Source of the DNA: Gordonia polyisoprenivorans
Lineage (GTDB): Bacteria; Actinomycetota; Actinomycetes; Mycobacteriales; Mycobacteriaceae
Assembly (NCBI RefSeq): GCF_017654315.1
Contig: NZ_CP072203.1
Location: 3,472,001 to 3,536,000, forward strand
DNA length: 64,000 nt
Direction: 5' to 3'
The position numbers were made by a program, and so were the translations under genes. Each line of letters begins with the position of its first letter. Position 1 is the stretch's first letter. The notes under the pieces were generated by a model, which was not told the origin of the DNA, ran no database searches, and saw only the letters and a program-made list of their open reading frames with translations. Positions 45,763 to 54,405 of the stretch are shown in pieces.

Positions 45763-46892
45763 GCGTGTCGGTGACCGTCGCGGCCGAACGCGGGGACCTC
45801 GATCCGACCGGTGAGCGCCGGCCGTTCGATTCCGTACTGTTCCTGTCCTTCGGTGGGCCCGACGGGCCCGACGACGTGATCCCGTTCCTGGAGAACGTCA
45901 CCCGGGGGCGGGGTGTGCCCAGGGAACGTCTCGAGGAAGTCGCGCAGCATTACCTGCACTTCGGTGGGGTCTCGCCGATCAACCGGCTCAATCTCGACAT
46001 GATCGAGGCGTTGCGCGGCGAACTGGACCGTCGTGGGCACGAGGGGTTGCCGGTCTTCTTCGGTAACCGCAACTGGCATCCGATGATCGCCGACACCGTC
46101 ACCGAGATGTACGACGCGGGTCATCGGCGGATTCTGGTGTTCCCGACGTCGGCCTGGGGTGGCTATTCCGGTTGCCGGCAGTACCACGAAGACATCGAGC
46201 ATGCGGTGACCGAGCTGACACTGCGCCGGCCGGCGGCGGCCTCGTCGGATCCCGTGCTGCTGCGCAAACTCCCACAGTATTGGGACCATCCGGCGATGGT
46301 GGCGGCCGGCCGCGACGCGATCACGCGTGCGGCGGGCCTCCTCCCGCCCGCGGCTCGCCCACCGCGTCTGGTGTGCACGGCACATTCGGTGCCCAGCGCC
46401 GCCGACGCGAACTCCGGGCCGGCCGCCGACGGCGGCCGCCTCTATTCACGTCAGGTGGCCCGCGCGGCCGAGATGGTCGCGCGGGCAGCGGGTTTCGACG
46501 ACCACGACCAGGTGTGGCAGTCGCGGTCCGGGCCGCCCCAGGTGCCCTGGCTGGACCCCGACATCTGCGACCATCTCGAAGCCCTGGCCGAGCAGGGCGT
46601 CACGCAGGTCATCGTCTACCCGGTGGGATTCATCTCCGATCATCTCGAGGTGATCTGGGATCTCGACAACGAGGCGGCCGACACCGCGCGGCGTCTGGGA
46701 ATGGATTACGTCCGCGCCGACACGGTCGGTACCGACGCACGTTTCGTGGCCCTGATCGCCGACCTCGTCGCCGACAGTTTTGCCGGTGTCGCGACCACCC
46801 CGGCGGCCGAGCGGCCGATGGGGTGCGGGGACAACGGGGCGATCTGCCGGGACCGCTGCTGTGTCCCGGTGGCCCGACCGACCCGCCGCTGA
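45759..46892 (+). CDS. hemH: Ferrochelatase (coproporphyrin-type), [2Fe-2S] form
   Basis: This 377-aa enzyme inserts Fe(II) into a porphyrin. Actinobacteria use coproporphyrin III (CpfC). [14 protein letters not shown], the metal-site His in GNRNWHPM and the Glu in [15 protein letters not shown] are present. The C-terminal [13 protein letters not shown] together with GYSGCRQY supplies the four cysteines of the mycobacterial [2Fe-2S] cluster. GTG 45759 overlaps inhA; GTG 45765 is possible. No iron box lies before it. Confidence 0.92.
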   Translation: MSVSVTVAAERGDLDPTGERRPFDSVLFLSFGGPDGPDDVIPFLENVTRGRGVPRERLEEVAQHYLHFGGVSPINRLNLDMIEALRGELDRRGHEGLPVFFGNRNWHPMIADTVTEMYDAGHRRILVFPTSAWGGYSGCRQYHEDIEHAVTELTLRRPAAASSDPVLLRKLPQYWDHPAMVAAGRDAITRAAGLLPPAARPPRLVCTAHSVPSAADANSGPAADGGRLYSRQVARAAEMVARAAGFDDHDQVWQSRSGPPQVPWLDPDICDHLEALAEQGVTQVIVYPVGFISDHLEVIWDLDNEAADTARRLGMDYVRADTVGTDARFVALIADLVADSFAGVATTPAAERPMGCGDNGAICRDRCCVPVARPTRR

Positions 46893-46941
46893 CGCCAGGC
46901 GATCACCCTCACCGGGGATCAGTATCGTCGGCGAACGCCGA

Positions 46942-47733
46942 TCACCATGTGGTGCCGAGGAATTCGGTGATGATCCGGTTCACGGCGGCGGCGCGCGCGG
47001 CATGCGCGAGTCCGACCAGCCGACGAAGCTCCCCATCACCAGAGGACCACTGCGCGGCGGTCGCCCCGAATCCGGCCCCGGCCTCACCGGCGAGAATCGC
47101 GATCGACTCGACCTGCGCGGCGGTCTCGATCATGCGCGTCGCGCGCACGTCGTCGTGCGGAGGCACCTCGACGAGGTGGCGGTGGGTCTGCGCGCGCAGT
47201 GTTCCGCGGAGGTCGGCGGGCATCGTCGCCGTCCGGCCACCCATCTTCGCGATCATCTCGGCTGCCGTCGAGATCGCCTGCCGCAGTTCGTATTCGATGT
47301 CCCCGGCGAGGCCGCCGGACCCACTGGGCACTTCGGATCGGTAGCGCATCGCCCGCCATCGGCACGATCCGTCGTGTTCGGTCGGGATCAGTGCCAGCGG
47401 CGTCGCTGCGCCGTCGTCGATCAGTAGGACCTCGCCGGCGGCAAGGGCCGCGGTGGTGGCCTCGTCGGGGGGCAGGCCCTGCGGGTCACCGGCGCCGGGT
47501 AGTCGGACCGAGAGGCGCCCGGCGTCGCGGAGCAGGGAGAGCATTCCCAGAACACCGGCCGGGGTCGTACCCGGTGCGTCCGTCCGATCGTCGAGGATGT
47601 GCAGATCGGCTGCCCCGGCGAGGGTGTCGACGACGTCGTCGGGGGAGCAGCGGCCGGCGATCCACGCCGCAGACCACGCGCCCAGGGCGCTGGCCGGCCA
47701 GGCGTGTTGCAGGACATGGTCGATACTGGTCAT
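46942..47733 (-). CDS. Conserved protein of unknown function (Rv1486c-like)
   Basis: This 263-aa soluble protein has no motif I can assign. The N-terminal half has LGAWSAAWIAGRCSPDDVVDTL and VLGMLSLLRDAGRL; the C-terminal half is helical (AISTAAEMIAKMGG). Its reverse-strand place between hemH and the next rightward gene matches Rv1486c of mycobacteria. It is convergent with hemH (49-nt gap). Confidence 0.75.
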   Translation of the reverse strand: MTSIDHVLQHAWPASALGAWSAAWIAGRCSPDDVVDTLAGAADLHILDDRTDAPGTTPAGVLGMLSLLRDAGRLSVRLPGAGDPQGLPPDEATTAALAAGEVLLIDDGAATPLALIPTEHDGSCRWRAMRYRSEVPSGSGGLAGDIEYELRQAISTAAEMIAKMGGRTATMPADLRGTLRAQTHRHLVEVPPHDDVRATRMIETAAQVESIAILAGEAGAGFGATAAQWSSGDGELRRLVGLAHAARAAAVNRIITEFLGTTW

Positions 47734-47820
47734 AGGTCGTCCACGATACCTTCCGGTTCACGCCTCGGCGCCCGGCGTGGCTCTCCGCGGCTGGGGCGGG
47801 AGTTGGTTAGCGTGACGGGT

Positions 47821-48651
47821 GTGACCGACGATCGTTACGGACGAGATGTACTGGCGGCCCCGCGCCGCGCCGCGCCCCGCACCCCCGAGGTGGCCGCCGA
47901 GCGGGACCTCGTCGTCGAGGACGCGGCGAGCGGATTCTGTGGCGCCGTCGTCGGACTCGAGAAGAGCTATGCAGGAGACCTGGTTCGACTCGAGGACCGC
48001 CACGGGCGTACGCGGGTGTTCGTGATGCATCCCGCGGCGTTCCTCATCGACGGTTCGCCGGTGACCCTGGTCCGACCGCGCACCCGGGGCCCAGTCGCGG
48101 CGCAGCGGACCGCGTCGGGATCGCGGGTGGCGCCCGCGGCACGTGCCCGCACGGCCCGGGCGAGCCGCATCTTCGTCGAGGGCGTGCACGACGCCACTCT
48201 TCTCGAACGCGTCTGGGGATCGGATCTGCGCGCCGAGGGCGTGGTGGTCGTCGGACTCGACGGCCTCGACAACCTCGACGCCGTACTCGCCGATTTCGGC
48301 CCTGCCGCCCATCGCCGCGCGGGTGTGCTGGTCGACCACCTCGTTGCGGGATCCAAGGAGGAACGTCTCACCGCGGGGGTGGGGGAGCACGTCCTCGTTC
48401 GTGGGCATCGGTTCATCGATGTCTGGGAAGCGGTCAAACCGGCCTCCGTCGGCATCCGGGCCTGGCCGACGGTGCCGCGCGGGGAGGAGTGGAAGACCGG
48501 TGTGTGCACCCGATTGGGCTGGGGCACACCGCAAGACGGCTGGCGTCGGGTGCTCTCGAAGGTCACCGACTTCCGTGACCTCGAGGTGGATCTGTTGCGC
48601 TCGGTCGAGGAACTCATCGACTTCGTGACCGCCGCGGACGGCGACGGCTGA
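47821..48651 (+). CDS. DUF3097-family protein with Toprim-like signature
   Basis: This 276-aa actinobacterial protein has a small N-terminal domain (FCGAVVGLEKSYAGDLVRLEDRHGR) and a C-terminal region with IFVEGVHDATLLERVWG and GVLVDHLVAGSKEE. The EG-x-x-D and late Asp resemble the acidic residues of Toprim nucleotidyl-transfer or hydrolase domains, which is my inference. GTG 47821 is preferred because TAGCGT (47808-47813) sits 7 nt upstream in leaderless style; GTG 47812 is the alternative. Confidence 0.78.
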   Translation: MTDDRYGRDVLAAPRRAAPRTPEVAAERDLVVEDAASGFCGAVVGLEKSYAGDLVRLEDRHGRTRVFVMHPAAFLIDGSPVTLVRPRTRGPVAAQRTASGSRVAPAARARTARASRIFVEGVHDATLLERVWGSDLRAEGVVVVGLDGLDNLDAVLADFGPAAHRRAGVLVDHLVAGSKEERLTAGVGEHVLVRGHRFIDVWEAVKPASVGIRAWPTVPRGEEWKTGVCTRLGWGTPQDGWRRVLSKVTDFRDLEVDLLRSVEELIDFVTAADGDG

Positions 48652-48727
48652 GTCGGCGATCGCTCCGGGAAGTCGGGCGCGGTCCGGATCGCCGCTGCCC
48701 GGATGGTGATTCTGGCAGACTGGACCC

Positions 48728-49156
48728 ATGAGCACCCTGATCTGGCTGGTGGCCGTGATCGTGCTGCTGATCGGCGAGATGGTCAGCGGAGACCTGGTGC
48801 TGCTCATGCTCGGTGGTGGCGCGCTCGCCGCCACGGGCGTGGATTTCTTTGTCTCACCGCCCATCTGGGTGGATGTGGTGGTGTTCGCAGTGGTGGCGAT
48901 CGCGTTGTTGGCGTTCGTGCGGCCGGTGGCCAAACGGCATCTGATGTCCCGACCGGCGTTGCTGACCAACGTCGAGGCGCTCGAGGGCAAGCACGCCACG
49001 GTCCTCGCGCCGGTCGACGAACACCGCGGCCGGGTGAAGATCGACGGCGAGGAGTGGTCCGCCCGCGCGATGACCCCCGGAGATCATTTCGAACCGGGCG
49101 AACAGGTGACCGTGATGCAGATCGACGGCGCGACCGCCGTCGTATGGAAGGGGTGA
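48728..49156 (+). CDS. NfeD-like membrane protein
   Basis: This 142-aa protein has two to three helices (LIWLVAVIVLLIGEMVSGDLVLLML, VDVVVFAVVAIALLAFV) followed by a C-terminal OB-fold (GKHATVLAPVDEHRGRVKIDGEEWSARA). This is the short NfeD form that partners SPFH proteins in membrane microdomains. The SPFH gene starts about 5 nt downstream. CAGACT 6 nt before the ATG suggests a leaderless start. It corresponds to Rv1487. Confidence 0.88.
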   Translation: MSTLIWLVAVIVLLIGEMVSGDLVLLMLGGGALAATGVDFFVSPPIWVDVVVFAVVAIALLAFVRPVAKRHLMSRPALLTNVEALEGKHATVLAPVDEHRGRVKIDGEEWSARAMTPGDHFEPGEQVTVMQIDGATAVVWKG

Positions 49157-49161
49157 GGGTC

Positions 49162-50412
49162 GTGGAGTACATCGGCTTGGTGGTGGCCGTCCTGGTGATC
49201 GTGTTGGTGGTGGTCACCCTCGCTAAATCGGTGGCCCTCATCCCGCAGGCAGAAGCAGCGGTGATCGAACGCCTGGGGCGCTACACCCGCACCGTGTCAG
49301 GGCAGTTGACCCTGCTGGTGCCGTTCATCGACCGCATCCGGGCGCGCGTCGACATCCGCGAACGCGTGGTGTCCTTCCCCCCGCAGCCGGTGATCACCGA
49401 GGACAACCTCACCCTGTCGATCGACACCGTCGTCTACTTCCAGGTCACCAATCCGCGGTCGGCGGTCTATGAAATCGACGACTACATCGCCGGCGTCGAA
49501 CAGCTGACCATCACCACACTGCGCAACGTGGTCGGTGGCATGACCCTCGAGGAGACGCTGACCTCCCGGGATTCGATCAACGGCCAGTTGCGCGGCGTAC
49601 TCGACGAGGCGACCGGGCGATGGGGACTGCGCGTGGCGCGCGTGGAGCTCAAGTCGATCATGCCGCCGCCGTCGATCCAGGAATCGATGGAAAAGCAGAT
49701 GAAGGCCGACCGTGAGAAGCGCGCGACCATCCTGGCCGCGGAGGGACAGCGCGAGTCGGCGATCAAGACCGCCGAGGGGGCCAAGCAGAGCCAGATCCTG
49801 TCCGCCGAGGGTGCCAAGCAGGCCGCGATCCTCTCCGCCGAGGCCGAACGGCAGTCGCGCATTCTGCGCGCCCAGGGCGATCGCGCGGCGACCTACCTCA
49901 AGGCGCAGGGCGAGGCCAAGGCGATCCAGAAGACCTTCGCCGCGGTCAAGGCGAGCAAGCCGACACCGGAGATCCTCGCCTACCAGTACCTGCAGCAGAT
50001 CCCGGAGATGGCCAAGGGCGAGGCCAGCAAGGTGTGGGTGTTGCCGACGGACTTCGGTTCGGCCCTCCAGGGATTCGCGAAGTCGTTCGGCGTCCAGGGC
50101 GACGACGGGGTGTTCCGGTACGAGCCCGCCGACGACATTCCGGCCGACGTCGACGAATCCGACACCGAGGGCTGGTTCGACATGACCACCGACCCGCGGG
50201 TGGCGCGTGCGGTCGCCGAGGCCGAGGCGGTTGCCCGCCAGCCCGTCGAACCCGATGCGCCGCTGCGTGCGGCCACTCGGCGCTCCATCACCGCCGACAC
50301 CACCCCGTCCACCAACGCTCCGACCGGCGCGCTCGATGCGGCACCGGGATTCGCGGCGGCACCCGCGGTCGAGTCGGCCGCCCCGACCGACACCCCCGAG
50401 TCGAGCTCGTAG
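49162..50412 (+). CDS. SPFH-domain (stomatin/prohibitin-like) membrane protein
   Basis: This 416-aa protein has an N-terminal helix (YIGLVVAVLVIVLVVVTLAKS), an SPFH/band-7 domain (about 25-190; AVIERLGRYTRTVSG, FIDRIRARVDIRERVVSFPP), and a coiled-coil with repeated AEG units (AAEGQRESAIKTAEGAKQ). An Ala/Pro-rich tail follows. It would scaffold a membrane microdomain with the NfeD protein. GTG 49162 is chosen for spacing from AGGGG; GTG 49153 or ATG 49144 would add three or six residues. It corresponds to Rv1488. Confidence 0.88.
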   Translation: MEYIGLVVAVLVIVLVVVTLAKSVALIPQAEAAVIERLGRYTRTVSGQLTLLVPFIDRIRARVDIRERVVSFPPQPVITEDNLTLSIDTVVYFQVTNPRSAVYEIDDYIAGVEQLTITTLRNVVGGMTLEETLTSRDSINGQLRGVLDEATGRWGLRVARVELKSIMPPPSIQESMEKQMKADREKRATILAAEGQRESAIKTAEGAKQSQILSAEGAKQAAILSAEAERQSRILRAQGDRAATYLKAQGEAKAIQKTFAAVKASKPTPEILAYQYLQQIPEMAKGEASKVWVLPTDFGSALQGFAKSFGVQGDDGVFRYEPADDIPADVDESDTEGWFDMTTDPRVARAVAEAEAVARQPVEPDAPLRAATRRSITADTTPSTNAPTGALDAAPGFAAAPAVESAAPTDTPESSS

Positions 50413-50442
50413 GTCCGCGGCGCCGGGCTCCACGCGGGGCGG

Positions 50443-50500
50443 GGTCTCACGCCGGAGGCGGTGTCGAGGGCGGTCTCACGCCGGAGGCGGTGTCGAGGGC
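50443..50500. repeat. Perfect 29-bp tandem duplication at the esterase stop
   Basis: Bases 50443-50471 are repeated exactly at 50472-50500. The second copy contains the esterase stop codon (50476-50478), so the duplication lies across its 3' end. Confidence 0.95.
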
Positions 50501-52065
50501 GCGGACATCGCATTCACCGACGCCGCCGGAGTGCCCGGTGTCGCTGTGCTGGATGGCGCCGGTGTCGCTGTGCCCGATGGCGCCGGTGTCGCGGTGGCCG
50601 GGACCGGACCGGCGTCGGGAACGCCGATCTCGGCGGCCATGGTGGGCAGCGCGTCGGTGAAGGCCTGCTCGGCGAATTGCCATGTGTGACCGCCTGATTG
50701 GAGGTGGATCGAACAGGCGATGCCGACCTTCTCACCGTCGGTGCACAGTGTTCGGGCCGCGGTCAGCTCCGACCCCGGGGTGATGTGCCCTCCGCCGTCG
50801 CGGCCGCCGAGTCCGGTGCCGCCCTGGCCCTGACCGCCCCATTTGCCCTGACCGCGATGCCCCTGACCCCCGTGACCCTGGCCCCACTGTCCCTGGCCCC
50901 GGCCGCCCTGTCCCGGGTGGTGCCCGCCGTGGGGTCCCGGACCCCCTGGACCCCAGCCGCCGCCGGAGGATTCGTCGAACCACCCCGAGACCCCGGTGTA
51001 GCGACCGTGGCGCGCCATGACCGTCGCCGGGTCGAAGTCGGCGTAAGCGGCGGTGCTGCCGCCGAAGAGGCGGCTGACCGTCTGGCTCGTGGTGCCCGAG
51101 TTGGGGGCCGCGTCCCCGGCGATGTCCTCGAACGAGGTGAATTCATCGGGGTGCATGGTCACCAGGTCCACCGCGCACGTACCACCCATCGACCAGCCGA
51201 CCACACCCCAGTTGGCGGCGGGTGATGCGTGGAACTGCGAGATCACCGCCGGACGGACCTCATCGGTGAGATGTGTGGCGACGTTGCCGCGCGGACCGTT
51301 GACGCATTCGGTGTCGTTGTTGAAGCTGCCGCCCACATCCGGGAAGACCAGGATCGGAGCCTGTCCGTGATGTGCTCGCGCGTAGGCGTCGATGATCTGG
51401 ACGGCATGTCCGGTGCGCATCCAGTCGGCGGGGGTGTTGAATTCGCCGCTGATCATCATCACGACCGGAAGGGTCGGCGGGGTGGGGCCGGCGAACCATG
51501 CGGGCGGCAGGTAGACGTATTCGGTGCGATGGGTGAAATCGCTGTGCGCCGAACCGGTGTCGATGGAGACCACCTTGCCGGTGGTCTGCACGGTGTTGCG
51601 GTCGGCGGCCAGTGTCGAGTTGTCGATCTGATCGGGTAACGGTCCGGCGGTCAGCTGTGCCCACGCCTCCTGCACGGTCGGGAAGTAGCCGACCCACTGG
51701 TTCACGCTGAGTGCTGCCGCGGCGAGCACGGCGATCACCGACAACAGCGATGCCACCCGGCGCCACCACTGGGTGCGTCGCGCACCGACGACGAGCAGCG
51801 CCACCGCGGCACCCAGCGCGCCGATCCACCACCACAAGAGCTGCGGCGCGGGGTCGGAGGACATACCCTCTGAGGACCAGTACTCGTATGCGGCCCATAC
51901 CGTCAGTGCGCCGACCCCGATGCTGACCGGAATCCAGAGCAGCCACCATCGTCGCGACCGGCGTGCGACGACCAGGATCAAGAGGACGATGGCGACGATC
52001 TCGATGGTCAGCGGCAGCCAGCCGTCGAGCAGGGAGACGCCGTGTCCGTAAGTCTGCGAACCCAC
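50476..52065 (-). CDS. Membrane-anchored esterase/mycolyltransferase-like alpha/beta hydrolase
   Basis: This 529-aa protein has four N-terminal helices (ranges about 17-34, 41-60, 76-95, 105-122) and an extracytoplasmic esterase-D-type domain. The oxyanion/nucleophile region is VVGWSMGGTCAVDL. ECVNGPRGNVATHLTDEVRPAVI is typical of the antigen 85/esterase D group. A Gly/Gln/His-rich insert (about 371-420) interrupts the domain before the late GGHTWQF, likely the catalytic His loop. A Pro/Ala/Thr repeat tail ends the protein. It may act on mycolates or other envelope acyl esters. GTG 52065 is the start. Confidence 0.82.
   Translation of the reverse strand: MGSQTYGHGVSLLDGWLPLTIEIVAIVLLILVVARRSRRWWLLWIPVSIGVGALTVWAAYEYWSSEGMSSDPAPQLLWWWIGALGAAVALLVVGARRTQWWRRVASLLSVIAVLAAAALSVNQWVGYFPTVQEAWAQLTAGPLPDQIDNSTLAADRNTVQTTGKVVSIDTGSAHSDFTHRTEYVYLPPAWFAGPTPPTLPVVMMISGEFNTPADWMRTGHAVQIIDAYARAHHGQAPILVFPDVGGSFNNDTECVNGPRGNVATHLTDEVRPAVISQFHASPAANWGVVGWSMGGTCAVDLVTMHPDEFTSFEDIAGDAAPNSGTTSQTVSRLFGGSTAAYADFDPATVMARHGRYTGVSGWFDESSGGGWGPGGPGPHGGHHPGQGGRGQGQWGQGHGGQGHRGQGKWGGQGQGGTGLGGRDGGGHITPGSELTAARTLCTDGEKVGIACSIHLQSGGHTWQFAEQAFTDALPTMAAEIGVPDAGPVPATATPAPSGTATPAPSSTATPGTPAASVNAMSAPSTPPPA
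50537..50584. repeat. 24-nt in-frame tandem duplication in the esterase tail
   Basis: Two 24-nt units (50537-50560 and 50561-50584), plus a partial third, encode the repeated GTATPAPS of the esterase C-terminus. Confidence 0.88.
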
Positions 52066-52188
52066 TCGCGCGAGTATGCGGCCCGGATCTGGAACTTCGC
52101 CGTCAATCAGCTGAGAGTCCGCTCAGCACTTGACATTTCGGGCTAAAGAAGCCGACCAGTCCGGCTTATCGGACCGTGCGAGGCGCCG

Positions 52189-52749
52189 TCAGGCGGCCAG
52201 CAGGTGGCCCACCCCGGCCATCCCGCACGCCCACAGCACCGAGGCGAAGGTGCCCATGATGAACTGCTCGCTGGCATGCGGCGCGCGTAGTTCGGGAAAG
52301 CGGGCGAGACTCTTGACCGCGAGGATGATCGCCAGCCCTTCCGGCCAACCGAGTAACAGGGTTCCGACGACGGCGAGCCGTTCGAGGTAGCCGATCACCC
52401 GGCCGCCGCGCAGCGGACCGGATTCGGGGTCGGCCGGCCCGCCCGCGGGGGGTGTGGTGCCGACCGGGGCGGTGGTGACCCCACCGGCGATGAGTACCGA
52501 TCGGACGATCGCGCCGCCGGCGGTGACCGCGGCCGTTGCCGCCGCGAGGGATCCGATGACGGACACGGCCTCGGTCGTCGGTGCGTTGCCCGACCAGGCG
52601 CACAGTGCGGCCGCCGCGGCGAGCAGCAACGAGATGACGCCCGACGCCGGGTCGAGCCACTTCCGGTTGCCGAGCCGACGGTGCACCGCCATCGCCGCAC
52701 CGGGGAGTGCGGCGATCACGACGAGCAGGGTGATGGCGGTGACCGTCAT
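52189..52749 (-). CDS. Membrane protein paired with a SatD-like protein
   Basis: This 186-aa protein has four to five helices (VTAITLLVVIAALPGAAMAV, GVISLLLAAAAALCAW, SVIGSLAAATAAVTAGGAIV, RLAVVGTLLLGWPEGLAIILAV, FIMGTFASVLWACGMAGVGHLL). The ATG overlaps the SatD-like stop by 4 nt, so the two form an operon. SEQFIMGT near the C-terminus is the only polar conserved-looking feature. Function is unknown; it may sense an envelope signal for its partner. Confidence 0.75.
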   Translation of the reverse strand: MTVTAITLLVVIAALPGAAMAVHRRLGNRKWLDPASGVISLLLAAAAALCAWSGNAPTTEAVSVIGSLAAATAAVTAGGAIVRSVLIAGGVTTAPVGTTPPAGGPADPESGPLRGGRVIGYLERLAVVGTLLLGWPEGLAIILAVKSLARFPELRAPHASEQFIMGTFASVLWACGMAGVGHLLAA

Positions 52750-53342
52750 CGCCGATCCTCGGCAGGTCGGTCGGCCCGGGCGAGGAGATCGACGACGAGC
52801 TCTCGCGTGGGCGACTCCAGTTCCCAGCGCGCCGCCCGTAATCGCTGCGACATGGCCTGCGGGGTGATGCCGAGTTCCTCGGCCGCCGCGGTCTGGCGCA
52901 GACCGCCACGGACCAGCGACACGGCTTCCCGGCCCGCGGCCGAGCGGGTGGTCACGATCTCGGTGAGCAGACGCAGCGCGGTGTCGGCATGCTCGGCCCA
53001 CCGGGACGCTCCGCGCACCGCGAGTGGTGGCCGCGCGGCCTTGGCCGCCTCCACCGCCGCTCGCGCCTGTTCGAACGCCTCACCCCGGCCCGCCCGGGTC
53101 TGCGCCGGCAGCGGTGTCTCGACGGCGCCGATGCCGATGCCGATGCTCCAGTGCCCCTCGTCGGCCAGCAGCAGGGTGACTGCGACGACGGTGTCGGGGT
53201 CGGTGAGTACGGCCTGGACCTCGTCGCCGGCGGTGCGGTCGAAGGGGCGGAGGACCGGGGTGTCGGCGACGGCGGCGAGCAGGTCGGGAACCCGGTCGCG
53301 ATCCGTCCGGCTCCGGCGCTGGTCGATCGTCATCACGAACAC
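52746..53342 (-). CDS. SatD-like protein with C-terminal helix-turn-helix
   Basis: This 198-aa protein has an N-terminal alpha/beta domain (MTIDQRRSRTDRDRVPDLL, WSIGIGIGAVETPLP) as in SatD-family proteins and a C-terminal helix-turn-helix (RQTAAAEELGITPQAMSQRLRAARWE). It is likely a DNA-binding regulator of itself and the downstream membrane protein. GTG 53342 is chosen for GGTGAT upstream; ATG 53333 is also possible. Phased inverted repeats upstream at 53410-53482 are candidate binding sites. Confidence 0.72.
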   Translation of the reverse strand: MFVMTIDQRRSRTDRDRVPDLLAAVADTPVLRPFDRTAGDEVQAVLTDPDTVVAVTLLLADEGHWSIGIGIGAVETPLPAQTRAGRGEAFEQARAAVEAAKAARPPLAVRGASRWAEHADTALRLLTEIVTTRSAAGREAVSLVRGGLRQTAAAEELGITPQAMSQRLRAARWELESPTRELVVDLLARADRPAEDRR

Positions 53343-53409
53343 AGCAGATCACCCGCCACCGACAGGGCGGTTGCGGCAGCGCCGTGCGGCGCACGCACCC
53401 TCATGGCGG

Positions 53410-53482
53410 TCAAGTATGGCGACTTGCTCTCGGATAATCAAGCACAATGACTTGATATGAAGAAGTCAAGTTTGAGGGGTTG
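53410..53482. promoter_or_regulatory. 28-bp-phased inverted repeats, candidate operator of the SatD-like gene
   Basis: TCAAG-N7-ACTTG occurs at 53410-53426 and 53438-53454, and a degenerate TCAAG-N7-GGTTG at 53466-53482. The three start exactly 28 bp apart. Even phasing and inverted CAAG/CTTG arms suggest cooperative binding by a dimeric regulator. The third lies over the end of the TVP38 gene. Confidence 0.6.
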
Positions 53483-54200
53483 ATGATCGAAGGGGTGCCC
53501 GCACGTCGATGATGAGTCCGATGACACCGATGGCGAAGAACGTGGCGCTCAGACCCAGCAACCACGGATTCTGCCGACCGGTCAACGCGTCACCGAGGAG
53601 TACGACCGCCACGGTTCCCGGGGCCATGCATGCCACGCTCGCGGCCAGATAGGGGCCGGTGCGCACCGACGAGAGTCCCGCGCAGTAGTTCAGCAGCCAG
53701 AACGGACAGACCGGGATCAGCCGGAGCGACCCGACAGCGAGCCAGCCGCGCGCGGCCAGCCGGTACTCGACCGCTCGCATCACCGGCCTCTGCAGGAAGG
53801 GCTGGATGCGGGACCGCCCGACGCCACGTGCCACCCGGAACGCCAGGTAGGCAGCCAGGGTTGCCGAGGTCATCGCACCGATCACGCCGACCACCGGACC
53901 GAAGAAGATTCCCGACATGACGGTGAAGATCGTGCGCGGGATCGGCAGTGCCGTGCACACCACATAGGCGCCGAAGAAGACCCAGACGAATGCCGGCCCC
54001 AGGTTCTCACCCCAGTCGCGCACACTGCCGACCGACGGGATGGGGGTGAGGTAGGAAATGGCCAGGACAGCGCACACCGCGACGAGCCCGATGATCGCAT
54101 TGCGGATGCTGTGACGCGATGCGGTGCCCATCGCTTCTCGACGCGAATTCGGCGAGGTGGGTGCCACGGACTCGCCGGAACCACCGCGATCGTTACGCAC
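53466..54200 (-). CDS. TVP38/TMEM64 (DedA-superfamily) membrane protein
   Basis: This 244-aa protein has six or so helices and the family core GAYVVCTALPIPRTIFTVMSGIFFGPVVGVIGAM, then GSLRLIPVCPFWLLNYCAGLSSV. The helix-loop with RLIPVCPF is diagnostic. It corresponds to Rv1491c before mutA, and such proteins are implicated in lipid scrambling or envelope homeostasis. GTG 54200 is chosen because TACAGT lies 6 nt upstream on the same strand (leaderless). Confidence 0.85.
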   Translation of the reverse strand: MRNDRGGSGESVAPTSPNSRREAMGTASRHSIRNAIIGLVAVCAVLAISYLTPIPSVGSVRDWGENLGPAFVWVFFGAYVVCTALPIPRTIFTVMSGIFFGPVVGVIGAMTSATLAAYLAFRVARGVGRSRIQPFLQRPVMRAVEYRLAARGWLAVGSLRLIPVCPFWLLNYCAGLSSVRTGPYLAASVACMAPGTVAVVLLGDALTGRQNPWLLGLSATFFAIGVIGLIIDVRAPLRSSTPQT

Positions 54201-54206
54201 CGCTCC

Positions 54207-54212
54207 ACTGTA
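54207..54212 (-). promoter_or_regulatory. -10 element for the leaderless TVP38 gene
   Basis: TACAGT on the - strand ends 6 nt before GTG 54200. Confidence 0.5.
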
Positions 54213-54405
54213 GGGCGTGGGCCCGGCCGGCCCTCGCGCGATCACGACCGTTCCGCCGCACGGCCACGCGTGATCCGCCACACGGTCACGCGGGACGGAC
54301 GTGGCATACGTCACGACACGGGCCTACTGTGCGGTACCGAGCGAGCGATCGGCTAAGGTCAACTACGCTCTCGACCGAGCGCATGATGGAGGTGTGTGCA
54401 GCACG

